Shown here: positions 9,076 through 19,654 of the stretch, one piece after another | Position numbering within the stretch: the first letter of the stretch is position 1 | Layout of the letters: each line of letters starts with the position of its first letter | Source of the DNA: Ceratotherium simum simum | Taxonomy: Eukaryota > Chordata > Mammalia > Perissodactyla > Rhinocerotidae | Direction: 5' to 3' | NCBI RefSeq assembly: GCF_000283155.1 | Contig: NW_004454193.1 | Coordinates: 5,576,297-5,640,296 of the forward strand | DNA length: 64,000 bases | Notes under the pieces: generated by a model | Told to the model about the DNA's origin: nothing | Database searches by the model: none | Seen by the model: only the letters and a program-made list of their open reading frames with translations | Position numbers and translations under genes: made by a program

Positions 9076-10050
9076 CCACAAACACCAGCTGTCATTGAAA
9101 ACATCCATTTGATATTCATTTGAACACAGTCCAAACATCCTCAATTTTCTAAAAGCAGCTTCAAGAGATGACTGCTTGCTCCAACAGTGGAAATAATGTT
9201 TATTAAGCAAAATAGTGATTTCAAAAAAATTAATACAGCTTAGCCAACATTACCATCCATCCCCAAATGAGTACTGAGCACTTTGTAGTTCTGAGAAATG
9301 TGCTCCTTTTATTGGAATGAGCTACACTGGGACTCAGTTCTTGGGAGCTCAAAATGACCCTGATAAGGCAGGGTCTCGGGGGAGCTAGTTGGTGCAGCTG
9401 GACTTGGAGAAGGGAGAGCAGAAGGTGTGTCTGTGGCGAAAATCAAGCTGGACATCAGAAGTCCTTCAGTCCAGGGAGAAAGTGATGGTCACAGGGGAGA
9501 TGTGGGCAAGATAGGAGGAGCCAGCGGACTGTGAGGTCCAGGTAGGCCATCGTCTGCCCTCTTAGAGGGCTGGTGAGGCCAGGAGGGGTGATGGGGCAGC
9601 TGCTGAGTTAGCTTAACCTTGGGCGTGAAATGATCTGCCCTCCAGAATGCCTAATGGTATCTGTGAAATTTGGAGGTCCTGGGTATTTGCAGGAAGTCAT
9701 TTCAGAGTGTTGGGTGACAGCAGATGGCCTGAGGCTGGCTGGCAGAGCAGTAGGAGAAGGAAGTTGCCACAGGGGACCTCATCCTCCTCCTCTCGTGAGC
9801 CCAGCGCGGCACTAGGACGTGGGCTCTGAGGTCCACACCATAGGAACTGTGGTGGAAAGGGTCAGAAGAGCCTCCATCACTAGGGGCCACGTGAGCATGA
9901 CAATCCTATAATTACCACCCGAGATGATTAATTCATTCAATCAATGATATTTATCGCATGTCAACTATGTGTTAGGAACTGCGCCAAGTGCTGGAAATAA
10001 TTTTCTCTAGAACCAAGATTATCACCAGTCTCACACCCCAACTTTTAGTT
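9076..10050. other. Unassigned DNA with a short old repeat remnant
   Basis: No gene seen. Bases 9925-9995 resemble the ATTC-leader repeat ('aattcattcaatcaatgata' and 'ctatgtgttaggaactgcgc'). The rest looks unique. Confidence 0.4.
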
Positions 10051-10054
10051 TGCC

Positions 10055-10180
10055 AAAAATCAGGAGGGAAGCTGTGCACAATGCAGACTCCAGGGCCACC
10101 CAGGAGATTCTGATCCAGTGAGTAGAGCTTGGGGCCTGGGCATTTGCGTTTTGAACAAGTACAAATTTTGCTTCCTGAAG
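10055..10180 (+). mobile_element. MER5A-like hAT-Charlie fragment
   Basis: Contains 'ggagattctgatccagtgag' and 'gggcctgggcatttgcgttt', words of the MER5A non-autonomous DNA transposon. Terminal repeats are not clear. Confidence 0.6.
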
Positions 10181-10474
10181 CCAATGAGCCATGGTGTGTC
10201 TCTCTGTCTGTCCATCCATCTAGCTACCATTTACTGAGCACCCCTCAGTGCCAAGCACTGGGCTGGGCGCTGAGGGTTGGAAGAAGGCATGGCCCTTGCT
10301 GGCAAGTTGCTCGTGGCTATTGAAAAGGATCGGGCTCAATAATCATAACGGTTCCTACCATTTCAAACGCTATAATCTTTAAAAAGGTGCTTTAAAAAAA
10401 ATATAAAACAAGCGATAGAAATACAATCTCTGTCCAACAGCCCATTAGGTCTGGTTCTTGTACAGAGGTTATAA
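10181..10474. other. Old repeat remnant and unassigned DNA
   Basis: 10205-10290 reads like the gene-less repeat type with 'ccatttactgagcacccctc' and 'ccaagcactgggctgggcgc'. Nothing else is recognised. Confidence 0.4.
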
Positions 10475-10660
10475 TGGATAAAACAACACTTACTGTGAAC
10501 CAGAGAGTTTTCTAAGTGCTCTGCGTATTGTATTTAAATGTTAGTCTCTACAACAACTTTTTGAGGCTGGTGTTATGAGCATTCCCATTTTACAGATGAG
10601 AAAATTGAGACATAGGAAGGGTCACTTAACAAGGTCTTGTGGCTAGGAAGTGGTCTTGTG
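10475..10660 (-). mobile_element. MIR SINE
   Basis: Reverse-strand MIR: 'ttctaagtgctctgcgtatt', 'tcccattttacagatgagaa', 'attgagacataggaagggtc', 'cttgtggctaggaagtgg'. Confidence 0.85.
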
Positions 10661-10829
10661 TTTTGACTTGTGTTTTAAAGAACATAGGACGTCTTTATTT
10701 TCTTGGGTGCCAAGGTGGCAGTGAGATGGTGGGCTGAGCGACAGAAGGCTTAACGTCACAAATAGCAAGTCCAGAGGTTTAACGTCACACACAGATGAAA
10801 ATCTCACTTTAGAAAATTTGCATTTGGAT

Positions 10830-11105
10830 TGGCAAAACTTAGAGTTCGATAATATCAAAATGTTGCAAGGGTGTGGGGAAACAGCTTCTCCTGCACACTG
10901 TTGGTAGGAGTGTAAATTGGTTCAGCCACCTTGGAGGGTGATTTGGCAATATCTAGTAAAATCTCAAGGGTGCGTGACCTATGATTGTGCAAACCCACTT
11001 CTAAATACGGCCACGTGTGCCCAAGGAGATGGAAAAAGAGGTTACTACAACACTGGAAAAGCAGGAAACAACCTAAATATCTAGCAATAGGGGTAGAGGT
11101 GAGAA
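10830..11105 (+). mobile_element. Ancient L1 3' end
   Basis: L1M-type 3' sequence in sense orientation: 'actgttggtaggagtgtaaa', 'ttggagggtgatttggcaat', 'caaacccacttctaaatacg', 'aaacaacctaaatatctagc'. The open frame on the opposite strand is not a gene. Confidence 0.8.
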
Positions 11106-11204
11106 AAGAAGTTTCCAACCCATGGAACCAATCCAGAAAGCTCTCAGCTTGCTCTTTCAAACCCATGGCTTGAGAAACACTTTCTAATGCTGAGAAGTGG
11201 TGTC

Positions 11205-11435
11205 GCCCAATGGTTGGGAACACAGGTTCTGGCCCAGACTACCTGCCATGCATCTTGGCTCCTTCCTTTACACACAGTGTGATCTTAGGCAATTTTCTTG
11301 ATCTCCTCGTGCCTTAGTTTCGTCATCTATGAAATGGGAGTGATAATAGTAGCACCTTGCTCATAGGAGTGTTGTGAAGATTAGGCACTAATGCAAGCAA
11401 ATCTCCTAGAATGGTGTATGTTACCCAGTGTTTGT
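11205..11435 (+). mobile_element. MIR SINE
   Basis: Sense MIR with 'gtgtgatcttaggcaatttt', 'gccttagtttcgtcatctat' and 'gaaatgggagtgataatagt', extending into the MIR 3' part. Confidence 0.85.
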
Positions 11436-12149
11436 TGCATAGCAATGCTACAGAGCCTCCATAAATGCAACATGGGCTGAGATGACGATGATGATGCTGC
11501 TGATTGGCTATGGCTTGGATCTGTCTCAGGTATTAATTGGAAGAGTAAAAACAAACAACAAAAACAAAGAATAAAGCTCAGAGAAATGAACTTGGCTGGT
11601 ATGAACCAAGTCAAAGATTTGATCCTTACTCACAAACTAGATAAGCTCATCTCGCAGTTGGGAAATGCTTAGAGAAATGATGGGTGATGGCCTCTGATAC
11701 AGAGGAAGGGACAATAAGGAAAGGGGTCTTTAGGGTTCAGCACAGAGGCATTGATGCTTATTAGGGGTAAATATGGTGGCCACACACTCACATGGCCACG
11801 GTGACACTAACAAAAGCTAATCCCTTGGGGGCAGAGATGGTGTCATGGCGAGCACTTCCATTCTGGCTGCAATGCCAATATCTTTTGTCATCCTGAGAGT
11901 CTGAAATGTTGTTCAGGATTTTCCCACAGTGAGGGAAATGTTTTTATTCCAATCCCCAGTGAATCTGTTGGATCCAACAGAAACGTTGCTGCTTCCGCAA
12001 ACGTCCGTGACCTCCAGCCTGTAAATGTGAGCTCTTTCTCAGTGACCTGCCTGCTGCTCTCTGCAGACTAGCTCACTGCCCCTTGGGGCTCCTGAGGACC
12101 AGCCAAGGGGATTTCTAGATATTTAGCAATTAGCAATTTCTCTCATAAA
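11436..12149. other. Unassigned DNA
   Basis: No repeat, exon or RNA gene recognised in about 0.7 kb. Confidence 0.4.
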
Positions 12150-13400
12150 ACATATGAGCACTTAGCAGTGAGGAGATTGCATTTATTGAGAGATTTGCCC
12201 AGGCTTCCTTCTCCATGATAAATGACAGATTCTTTGGAGTATTAAAGTAATACCACACCTCCAGTTCCGGCACCGAGGCGTCTGCTCTGCCGTGAAGCAA
12301 TTGTCATTTCAGTGGAAGATGTAGGAGTCACGTTGGAAACTGGGGCAGAATGATTCCAAGGCATCTGCAGAGATACCAAAGCAGCCACCAGGCTCTGTTT
12401 ACCAACACAATTAAACCTCCACCGTTCCCAGCTGCAGTACAAACATAGTCTTATCTACTGAACGCTAGCCGATTAAGTCATCGGGACTGCAGAAGGGCTG
12501 CAGATATTAATAACCAACCTCCACGTGAGTCATTTGAGTGGAGTGGAACATCGTGGCAGGTTCTTCGGCCTTAAGGCGGAAAAGTTCACACCTTCCTGAC
12601 ACTGCCATAAAACATTGCAACATTACAACTTTTCAACCATATCTAAAAGGCCAATTTAAGTTTATTCCCATCTGCGTTGATGGCCATGGTTCAGCAGGTG
12701 AAAACCAGTAATAGCTGCAGTCCGGCTCTGGGTGGATGCCAGCACAGATGTGTTCAGTCAAATGACTAATTGAAAACCTTAGACAAAATCAGCAGCCTGG
12801 CCATTTTGCCTGCATAATAAAGCAGTGCTGATAAAGGCAGGGGAGAAAAAAAATCCACCCATCTCATCATCAGTGCCATTAACAATCATGAGAAAAGATG
12901 AAAACAACGCATGGTTTATTCTGCAAATGAAGGCATATAACTAGATGGTTTCCCAGGGGCCCATTACCCGTTTTAATAATACATCAAGGAGACTGAGCAA
13001 ACAGTTTGTATGTGCAAACCAAACAGAGAAAACTATTTACGGTTACCGCATACAGAGACAACTCCCAGCTCTCTGGATTTAACAAATTTATAAAGGTACA
13101 TAACATGATAGCTATTAGCAAAATTAAAAGAGAACCATTACAGACTTACAGTCTGCCATGCTCGCTCGCCAGTCAAGAAGGAACGCCAACACCAACTTTC
13201 AATTCAGAAGAATACCCCCCCACCTATTTTTTCTTTCCTCCAAGAGAGCAGCCTGACTTGGACTCAAATTATGTGCATGAATAATAAAATACCATCTAAT
13301 TAAAAACTGTAGTTAAATATGCAAAAATTAATGGTAATGAGATTGTGCAATACCTCGGAGTATAGGCACTCTGCGAATTACTCACAAGAGCTCCTTTGCT
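12150..13400. promoter_or_regulatory. Repeat-poor block B with POU and homeodomain-type sites
   Basis: 1.25 kb without recognised repeats. The 3' part is AT-rich and carries TAATTA at 13297-13302, an octamer-like ATGCAAA at 13319-13325 and AATTAAT immediately after it. Coding is not supported. An enhancer role is inferred from repeat exclusion and site clustering. Confidence 0.35.
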
Positions 13401-14650
13401 TGACCTAAACAGGAGGTAACAGAAGCGACTTTGAACATTCTCGGTCCTGGTACCCCACGGTGCCCCATGATGTCCCTCACAACCAGGGCATCAAATGGCC
13501 AACCTGGGTGGAAGGTGGCCCTGCCAGAGCATCCTCTTCCAGTTCTTGGATGTAGCAGAAACTGAAAGGATTGGGGTGGGCATTGTGCAAAAGGCTGGGT
13601 GGAGGAGGGGACCAGGGCAGGGGCTTGTCATCTCAAAATAAGAAAGGCCTGTTCACAAAATGATGATGGCTGGACAAACAGACCCCTGGTAAGAAAAACA
13701 GAGGGACAGTTCTATTTTTGGACTCATTTAAGAGTGTTTCCGTACAAGCTGTCCAGAGCTGTCTTACCTTCCCCATCACCAATGTAAGGTTCCGCCCACA
13801 CTCTGGATTGTACCAAATCATTCTGGGAGAAAATCTGTTTGCCAGCACTATTGCCTAGGACAAAGGCGACGACCAGAAACTTCTCCCCAGTGGGCAACTT
13901 GCTTTTCTCCCTTGCAGTCTTGGAAGCCTTCACTATATCATCAGCAAGAGCACGTGACCGCACTCTCCTACCCTGTTTCAAGAGGCCAGTGGTCTCCTTT
14001 CTACTTTTAAGCCCTCTTGGCGCTTGACGACTGAGGCTTTGGGACTGAGTTAACCTCCTGAGTGCATGCCTGATATTCGTTTTAAAAACAGGAGACTAGA
14101 TCTCACCCATCACTTCTGCTTGGAGCTTCTGAATCTCTACCCCGACCCCCCATCTCTGTCGTCCCATTTCTTTGAGGCTGGTGACTCTGCTTGAGGACAG
14201 TTGGTGACAAACTGAGCGACAGCGCCGTGTAAGAGGAGAACATGATCTTGGTGCGGTAACAATTTCAGAATCATTCAATATGATTCCTACTTTTGCCTTT
14301 TCATCTGTTGAAATGGAGTCTGACATGCTGGAAAGTAAGCACTTCTTCGGGGAGGACTTTCTCGTTCAGATGAGCCTGATGGAAAACTTCTCTCTCAGCA
14401 CCTTCCTGAACATGCCCGTGTCATTCTGCTTATGATAAGCGTTTCTTGTCAAGTCAGTAGGTATTTGAGCTAATTGACACGTTCTCAACAGCCCTCTACA
14501 CCAGGCTGGTTCCTCAGCTGTGCAAGAGAACAACCGTTGTGATGTTGGCAGAGTGAGCATTTTGTTCGCTGCTAGCTGACCTTAACCATTTCTGAGATTT
14601 GTATTGTAATGTTTGGGGCTCGTGAGAAAATGGTGAACTTGATTTGCCTT
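13401..14650. other. Unassigned DNA
   Basis: 1.25 kb with no recognised repeat. Overlapping frames of 60-85 codons on both strands at 13.6-14.3 kb have no recognisable product. Confidence 0.4.
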
Positions 14651-14888
14651 TTTCCTTCTTTTTTTTTTTTTTAAAGATTTTATTTATTTATTTTTTTACC
14701 CCCAAAGCCCAGTAGATAGTTGTATGTCATAGCTGCACATCCTTCTAGTCGCTGTATGTGGGACGCGGCCTCAGCATGGCTGGAGAAGCGGTTCGTCGGT
14801 GAGCGCCCGGGATCCGAACCCGGGCCGCCAGTAGCAGAGCGCGCACTTAACCGCTAAGCCATGGGGCCAGCCCTTTCCTTCTTTTTTT
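14651..14888 (-). mobile_element. ERE SINE with 15-bp duplication
   Basis: Reverse-strand ERE at 14666-14873: T-rich tail at left, the block reading 'agttgtatgtcatagctgca', then the tRNA-like head at right with box-B-like 'gggatccgaacccgggccgc'. Flanked by tttccttcttttttt at 14651-14665 and 14874-14888. It is shorter than the 2-kb copy because it lacks the two tandem tail units. The head retains CpGs, so it is fairly young. Confidence 0.92.
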
Positions 14889-15164
14889 CTTTGTCTTGTC
14901 AAAAATGTCTGAATTTCTCCCTTCCTGTCTCAGTTCTACCTGACTTGCTCAGTCAGCAGCCAAGTGTTAACGGTGGAAACACTGCAGTAAGAATTTCTAG
15001 TGTTTGACATGGCAAAGGTACAAAATTGGACAGGCTGAGCCTTCTTAAAATCTTTGGGCAGATCACACTTAGGTTTGGGATCCTGAAAAGGCTTGGTGCC
15101 TGATACATATGTTCCTTATTGATTGATTGATTGGGCATTTATATTTCCCAAATGAGTGGTATTT
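14889..15164. other. Unassigned DNA
   Basis: Short unique-looking stretch between an ERE and a MIR. Nothing recognised. Confidence 0.4.
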
Positions 15165-15400
15165 GAGAATTCGGTTGAGTGTACAAACTCTAATGCCACT
15201 CAGACTGGAGCTTTGCTGCTTGCTAGCTGTGTGACCTTGGGCAAGTTCCCCCACCTCTCTGAGCTTCCATTTATTCATCCATAAATGGAGATAATTATGA
15301 TGTCTCCCTCATAGGGTTCTTGCTTTGATTAAATGAGATAGCGTACATATAGGAATTAGCACAATGCTAAGCTCATAGTAAATAGTCAATGAATAGTAGC
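15165..15400 (+). mobile_element. MIR SINE
   Basis: Well preserved sense MIR: 'gctagctgtgtgaccttggg', 'cctctctgagcttccattta', 'gattaaatgagatagcgtac', 'atgctaagctcatagtaaat'. Confidence 0.9.
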
Positions 15401-15407
15401 TATACTA

Positions 15408-15450
15408 TATAACACCAACAGCAACAACAATAACAATAATAATAATTACT
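15408..15450. repeat. AAC/AAT simple repeat
   Basis: Short array of CAA, AAC and AAT units directly after the MIR 3' end, probably grown from its A-rich tail. Confidence 0.8.
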
Positions 15451-15591
15451 AGAGCTCATTTTCCATAAAATCACTTAAAACAGTATAGGAAAAACAGAGA
15501 TAAAAAGTTAGGGGTCATGAAGATTTTAGACAAAAGGAGAAATAGATGGACTGGGACTAAACATAATAATTATCATAGCATTTTATAGTTT

Positions 15592-15864
15592 TTCAAAGTT
15601 TTTTTTTTTTAGGAAGATTGGCGCTGAGCTAACATCTGTTGCCAATCTTCCTTCTTTTTTCCTTTTTTCTCCCCAAAGCCCCAGTAGATAGTCATATGTC
15701 ATAGTTGTACATCTTTCTAGTTTCTCTATGTGGGATGCTGCCTCAGCATGCCCTGATGAGCGGTGCATAGGTCAGCGCCCAGGATCTGCACCTGCGAACC
15801 CCAAGCCACCAAAGCGGAGTGTGCGAACTTAACCACCACACCACCAGGCCGGCCCCTTCAAAGT
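15592..15864 (-). mobile_element. ERE SINE, older copy, 8-bp duplication
   Basis: Reverse-strand ERE at 15600-15856. It keeps 'ctgagctaacatctgttgcc', 'agatagtcatatgtcatagt' and a decayed tRNA-like head that has lost most CpGs. Bounded by ttcaaagt at 15592-15599 and 15857-15864. Confidence 0.88.
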
Positions 15865-15934
15865 GTTATGATGTACAATTATTCAAAGAAACTAACTGTT
15901 AAGATACTTTTGATGTCAAGAATTAGAAGGCTCA
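15865..15934. other. Short unassigned spacer
   Basis: Nothing recognised. Confidence 0.4.
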
Positions 15935-16420
15935 ACTATTAATGGCTTACAAGTTTAGAACATTTGTTGTTCTGCACAGCAAGAAGCCCAGAGGTTTCCA
16001 GGGTTTGGTGTTTAGCAGTTCCTTGATTTCAGGGTTGGTTTCCCTGCAAATCTCTTGGCTTCCCTTATGGCTCCAAGATGGCTGCCCCAGCTCCAGCTTT
16101 CACATCCCCTTTCTCACAAACTTTATCTGAAAGAAGGAAGGCTTAGGGGCAGCGGACGAGGTTAATTTTCTCCTTGCTCATATCTCATGAGGGAAATCTT
16201 TTCCCGGGCTTCTCAGCAGATTTCTCATTATAACTCATTCACCATAACTGGGTCACATGTTCATCTGTAACGCAATCATAGGGAGAGGAGAATGGGATTA
16301 TCACATTTGGCTTTGACAAATGATGACTCATTCACTAGAGTTGGCTCCACCTTTCCTGAGCACATTGCCTTTGGGAACCCAAACAATACAGGACTTCTGC
16401 TATCAAGGGAAAAAATGGGG
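15935..16420 (-). mobile_element. Decayed LTR-like dispersed repeat
   Basis: Contains motif order shared with old dispersed repeats: 'agaagcccagaggtttccag', 'ctccaagatggctgccccag', 'ataactgggtcacatgttca'. Family and edges are uncertain; it may be an ERVL-type LTR in reverse orientation. Confidence 0.4.
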
Positions 16421-16464
16421 GAGCAGCTTAGAATGTCCGCCAAACCCTTTGATGGCATGTGTTA

Positions 16465-16610
16465 TTATGATCATTTGACAGGTATGGAAACTGAGACTTA
16501 GACAGGTTAAGTAAATTTTTTAAGGCACATGCAACTTGTAAGTGATGGAACTGGGTCTAGAAGACAGATCTTTAGGCTCCTGATTTAGAGTTCATTTCAC
16601 TACATCCAAC
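16465..16610 (-). mobile_element. MIR SINE fragment
   Basis: Reverse-strand MIR: 'atggaaactgagacttagac', 'aggttaagtaaattttttaa', 'cttgtaagtgatggaactgg'. Confidence 0.8.
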
Positions 16611-18142
16611 TGTAAGGTGATATTGAATTTGAAACTCCAAGCTTACTGGTAGACCGAGTGAAAAAGCCAAGAAGATAAATTTGTAGTTCATCTCATCTGA
16701 TCAAAAGGAGCCATATAAGTTTATCTAGAGAGAAACATTTTTTTATGGTCCTAAATTCTTGGAGGAATTTATTGCGTGGATTCTTACATAAGGGACAGAA
16801 TAACATAATGGATAATGTCAAAAATGATAACTGGCAAATGCTTAGACACCATGAAAAACAGCAGCGGTTTCTAACATTTAGTTTTCTGGTAAGACATACG
16901 TGCATGACATGGTCTCATGGGGGAACCCAGGTTTTGACTAACCTTAAAAAATTTGGCAGAGAAGTTAATCTCTATAGTACTGGAACAGATCAAGACTAAA
17001 AATAGTACATTGGGAACAATTACTCAGTACATTTTTTGGCATAGATAAGCTGGGCTTTGGTTTATGTGCAATTCCTGGTATATCATAACCACATCCTCTT
17101 CTCTCCCACTCAAAAAGGCAAATGAGTGAGTGAGACTGTTCTATGGGTTGCTTTGAACTGACTCATTTATATATAAAAGAGTCAATCATTTGCAAAACTT
17201 CATCGCTTATTATTGGTTTAATTGTTATGCCTTATTCCACATACTACAATCGCAAAGTAGACACAAGGCCCCCTCCCCAATTCCAGCTCAATATTCAGAA
17301 AAACAGTGAGCAAATTCACCTCCACAAGGAAGTGCTTAATTAAAGAGAAAACTCTGACATTCCCTGATGTTTGCCAAGTCAGTGTTCTTTAAAATTACCT
17401 TAAATAAATTTGCACACTATCTCAATAGCTATTATTCTACCGGAGAAGGATGGTGGCTCACTTTCTCACTGGCTGATGTTCGAAAAAGTCCTGTAATCGC
17501 CTGCATTTATTCCTACTTACCCACCTCTTCAAGTCCATATGACCTTATATAATCATTTAGAGAGGAGTTGGCCTGCATGGAGAGAGCACACACAGAACTC
17601 AGGGCCGCCTGCAGCCACCGTGGAAATGCCATTGTTGGGCCAGCTCTCTTCATTGTCTGGGAGAGCCTCTGACCTCCAGATGCAGCATGATCTGGTGATT
17701 TGGTTTATGAGTGAGCACAGACACTTACCTTATTGTAAGGAAGATCCTATGTTTGTTCATCATGGAGGAAATAATGTTCTTTCTGCTGGGAAATACCATC
17801 CAATGTGGTCAAGTGTTTGTCAGACTGGTTATGGAAATAGAGTAATTGTTTAATTTTTTAAAAAAATAATGACCATTTCATTTCTGGAAGAAGATGTTGT
17901 TTATAAACAAGTTTAGGGAGATGTCTCATTGATTAAGGGGAACCTCTTATGCTGAGGAAATTGAAATTTTCATAAAAATCCCAATGTATAGGAGTCAATA
18001 GATTGGTTACAAAGTGGGAAAATACAAGAACTTTATCCAACTATTTTGTAATTATTTATTGAGCACCTACTATGTGCCTGGTACTTAGTAGATTAGTCTT
18101 GTAGGGGACGTGGAGAGGAGCAAGACCTAGCACTTAGCACTT
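16611..18142. other. Unassigned AT-rich DNA
   Basis: 1.5 kb, mostly unique-looking. It includes the palindrome TTAATTAA at 17336-17343 and a short old repeat remnant near 18050-18090 ('ttgagcacctactatgtgcc'). The 104-codon frame at 17539-17853 shows no recognisable domain. Confidence 0.4.
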
Positions 18143-18170
18143 GCCCTGAAGGTGGTTCCATCTTCAGGGC
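18143..18170. repeat. 13-bp inverted repeat with 2-base loop
   Basis: The arm gccctgaaggtgg (18143-18155) is complementary to ccatcttcagggc (18158-18170), with a single G.T pair on the + strand and a tt spacer. It could extrude as a cruciform or fold in RNA. Function unknown. Confidence 0.75.
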
Positions 18171-18379
18171 TCACAAACTCTAGCGCTTATGAGGGCAAGC
18201 GTAAATGTGTGATACAGGCCAGTGGAGATGGCAACAAACTTGAGATCCATGCCCCACCCAAAGGGGTGGATGCTACTCAGCTTCTATGGTGATTTCCATC
18301 TGGGAATGCTGGCCCAATGTAGCTAGATCATCCCATTTTATAAGACTAATGGAAATCAAACATTTTATGTGAACTCTCT

Positions 18380-18720
18380 ATTTTTCATTGCTAATTTCAT
18401 TTAAATAAAATAAAAATTGTGAGGGAAATACAAAACACGTCAGTTTGCTGTTTTCCCTGAATTGATTTGTTGGTTTGGCAGCATAAAAACTCGGCTCTTA
18501 ATGGCATTCATTTTCTGTCCATTTTGTCTTGTGAAGAAATTAATTACACTTATGTCAGCGAAAAATACCTTTGGGTCTTTAAATCTCTTTTTTCCTCTCT
18601 TTTTTAAGCTGAAAGTATTTCTGCCTAATTGACCAGCATCTGCCATTGTGAGATGCTGGTCATCATGAGAGATGTTATGAGGTGGTGTGAGGGCTGTTGG
18701 CACATTTCAACTTGGTTTCA
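18380..18720. promoter_or_regulatory. Repeat-poor block with a perfect 12-bp hairpin
   Basis: Unique-looking AT-rich DNA containing the perfect inverted repeat described at 18630-18662. It may be a regulatory element or encode a small structured RNA; neither is shown by the sequence alone. Confidence 0.25.
18630..18662. repeat. Perfect 12-bp stem, 9-base loop
   Basis: tgaccagcatct (18630-18641) and agatgctggtca (18651-18662) are exact reverse complements around gccattgtg. The stem is not part of a transposon I recognise. Confidence 0.85.
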
Positions 18721-18889
18721 ACCATCATTTAAGAATGGCTTTTCTTCCCATCACATGGGAGTGAGCCTAGTGGTTGAAACCTGAGGACAGAGGGGAAGGA
18801 TGAGAGAAGAGAAGAAACAGAGAGAGAGAATAAGACTACTGGAGGGCTGAGAATGTGTAAGAGTCTGAAACTGATAGCAAATTAACTTA

Positions 18890-19230
18890 TTTTTTTCATT
18901 CATGCACTTATTCATTCATTGGTATTTATTGAGCATCTACTATGTGTCAATCTTTATTTTAGGAATCTATATATTGGGTGAATGGGGCAGACAAAGTCTC
19001 TGCTCTCATGAAACGTACATTCCAGCAGGGGTGTGGAAGGGACAGGATATGAACAAGTAAATAAATAGAGTCATTTGAAATGGCAATAATTGCTAATGAA
19101 TGAAATAAAACAGCGTAGTGAGATATGAGCAGAGGTTACATTAGTGGGAGTGGTCAGGGAAGACTCGGAGAAGAAGAAATTTGAGCTGAAACCTTAAAAA
19201 TGACAAGAAGACAGTTATGCAAAGATCCGC
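18890..19230 (+). mobile_element. Ancient interspersed repeat, ATTC-leader type
   Basis: Longer copy of the type at 4766: 'tatttattgagcatctacta', 'ctctgctctcatgaaacgta', 'agtggtcagggaagactcgg', 'aaatttgagctgaaacctta'. This is a widespread mammalian repeat that I cannot name safely; it may be LINE-derived. Confidence 0.6.
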
Positions 19231-19654
19231 CGGGAGGTGGTAAGGGATACTGGGAGGTGGTATTCAAGAGATAACCTTAATTACAAATTGAGTCGGTTAT
19301 TCCCATTTCTGAGTATTTTTCTGGTCTGTTTGGCTAACAAAGGGACAATGTCTCCATTTAGTATTAATATGTCTTTCTAATTGGCGTATCTTTCTACGAG
19401 AGACATCTTTCTAATGATTGCTAGCCTGTTTCTTTGACAAAGAGAGAGCAGACCTCAAGCCCAGAAGCTTTAGCAAGCAATAGTAGCTGGCCAGAATTAA
19501 TAATGTTATTTTATTTGTTCTTTCTGTATTTTCCTAGTTTCTTTCCAGTTTGCCGTTTTGCCATAGTGATACAGAATGTCCTTTTCGAAGGAATGTAGTT
19601 AAGTGAAAAGAATGAGTCAAATTTAAACACAAATATTAATTAAGCAATAGCATA
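19231..19654. other. Unassigned AT-rich DNA
   Basis: Contains TTAATTAA at 19636-19643. No repeat or exon recognised. Confidence 0.4.
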
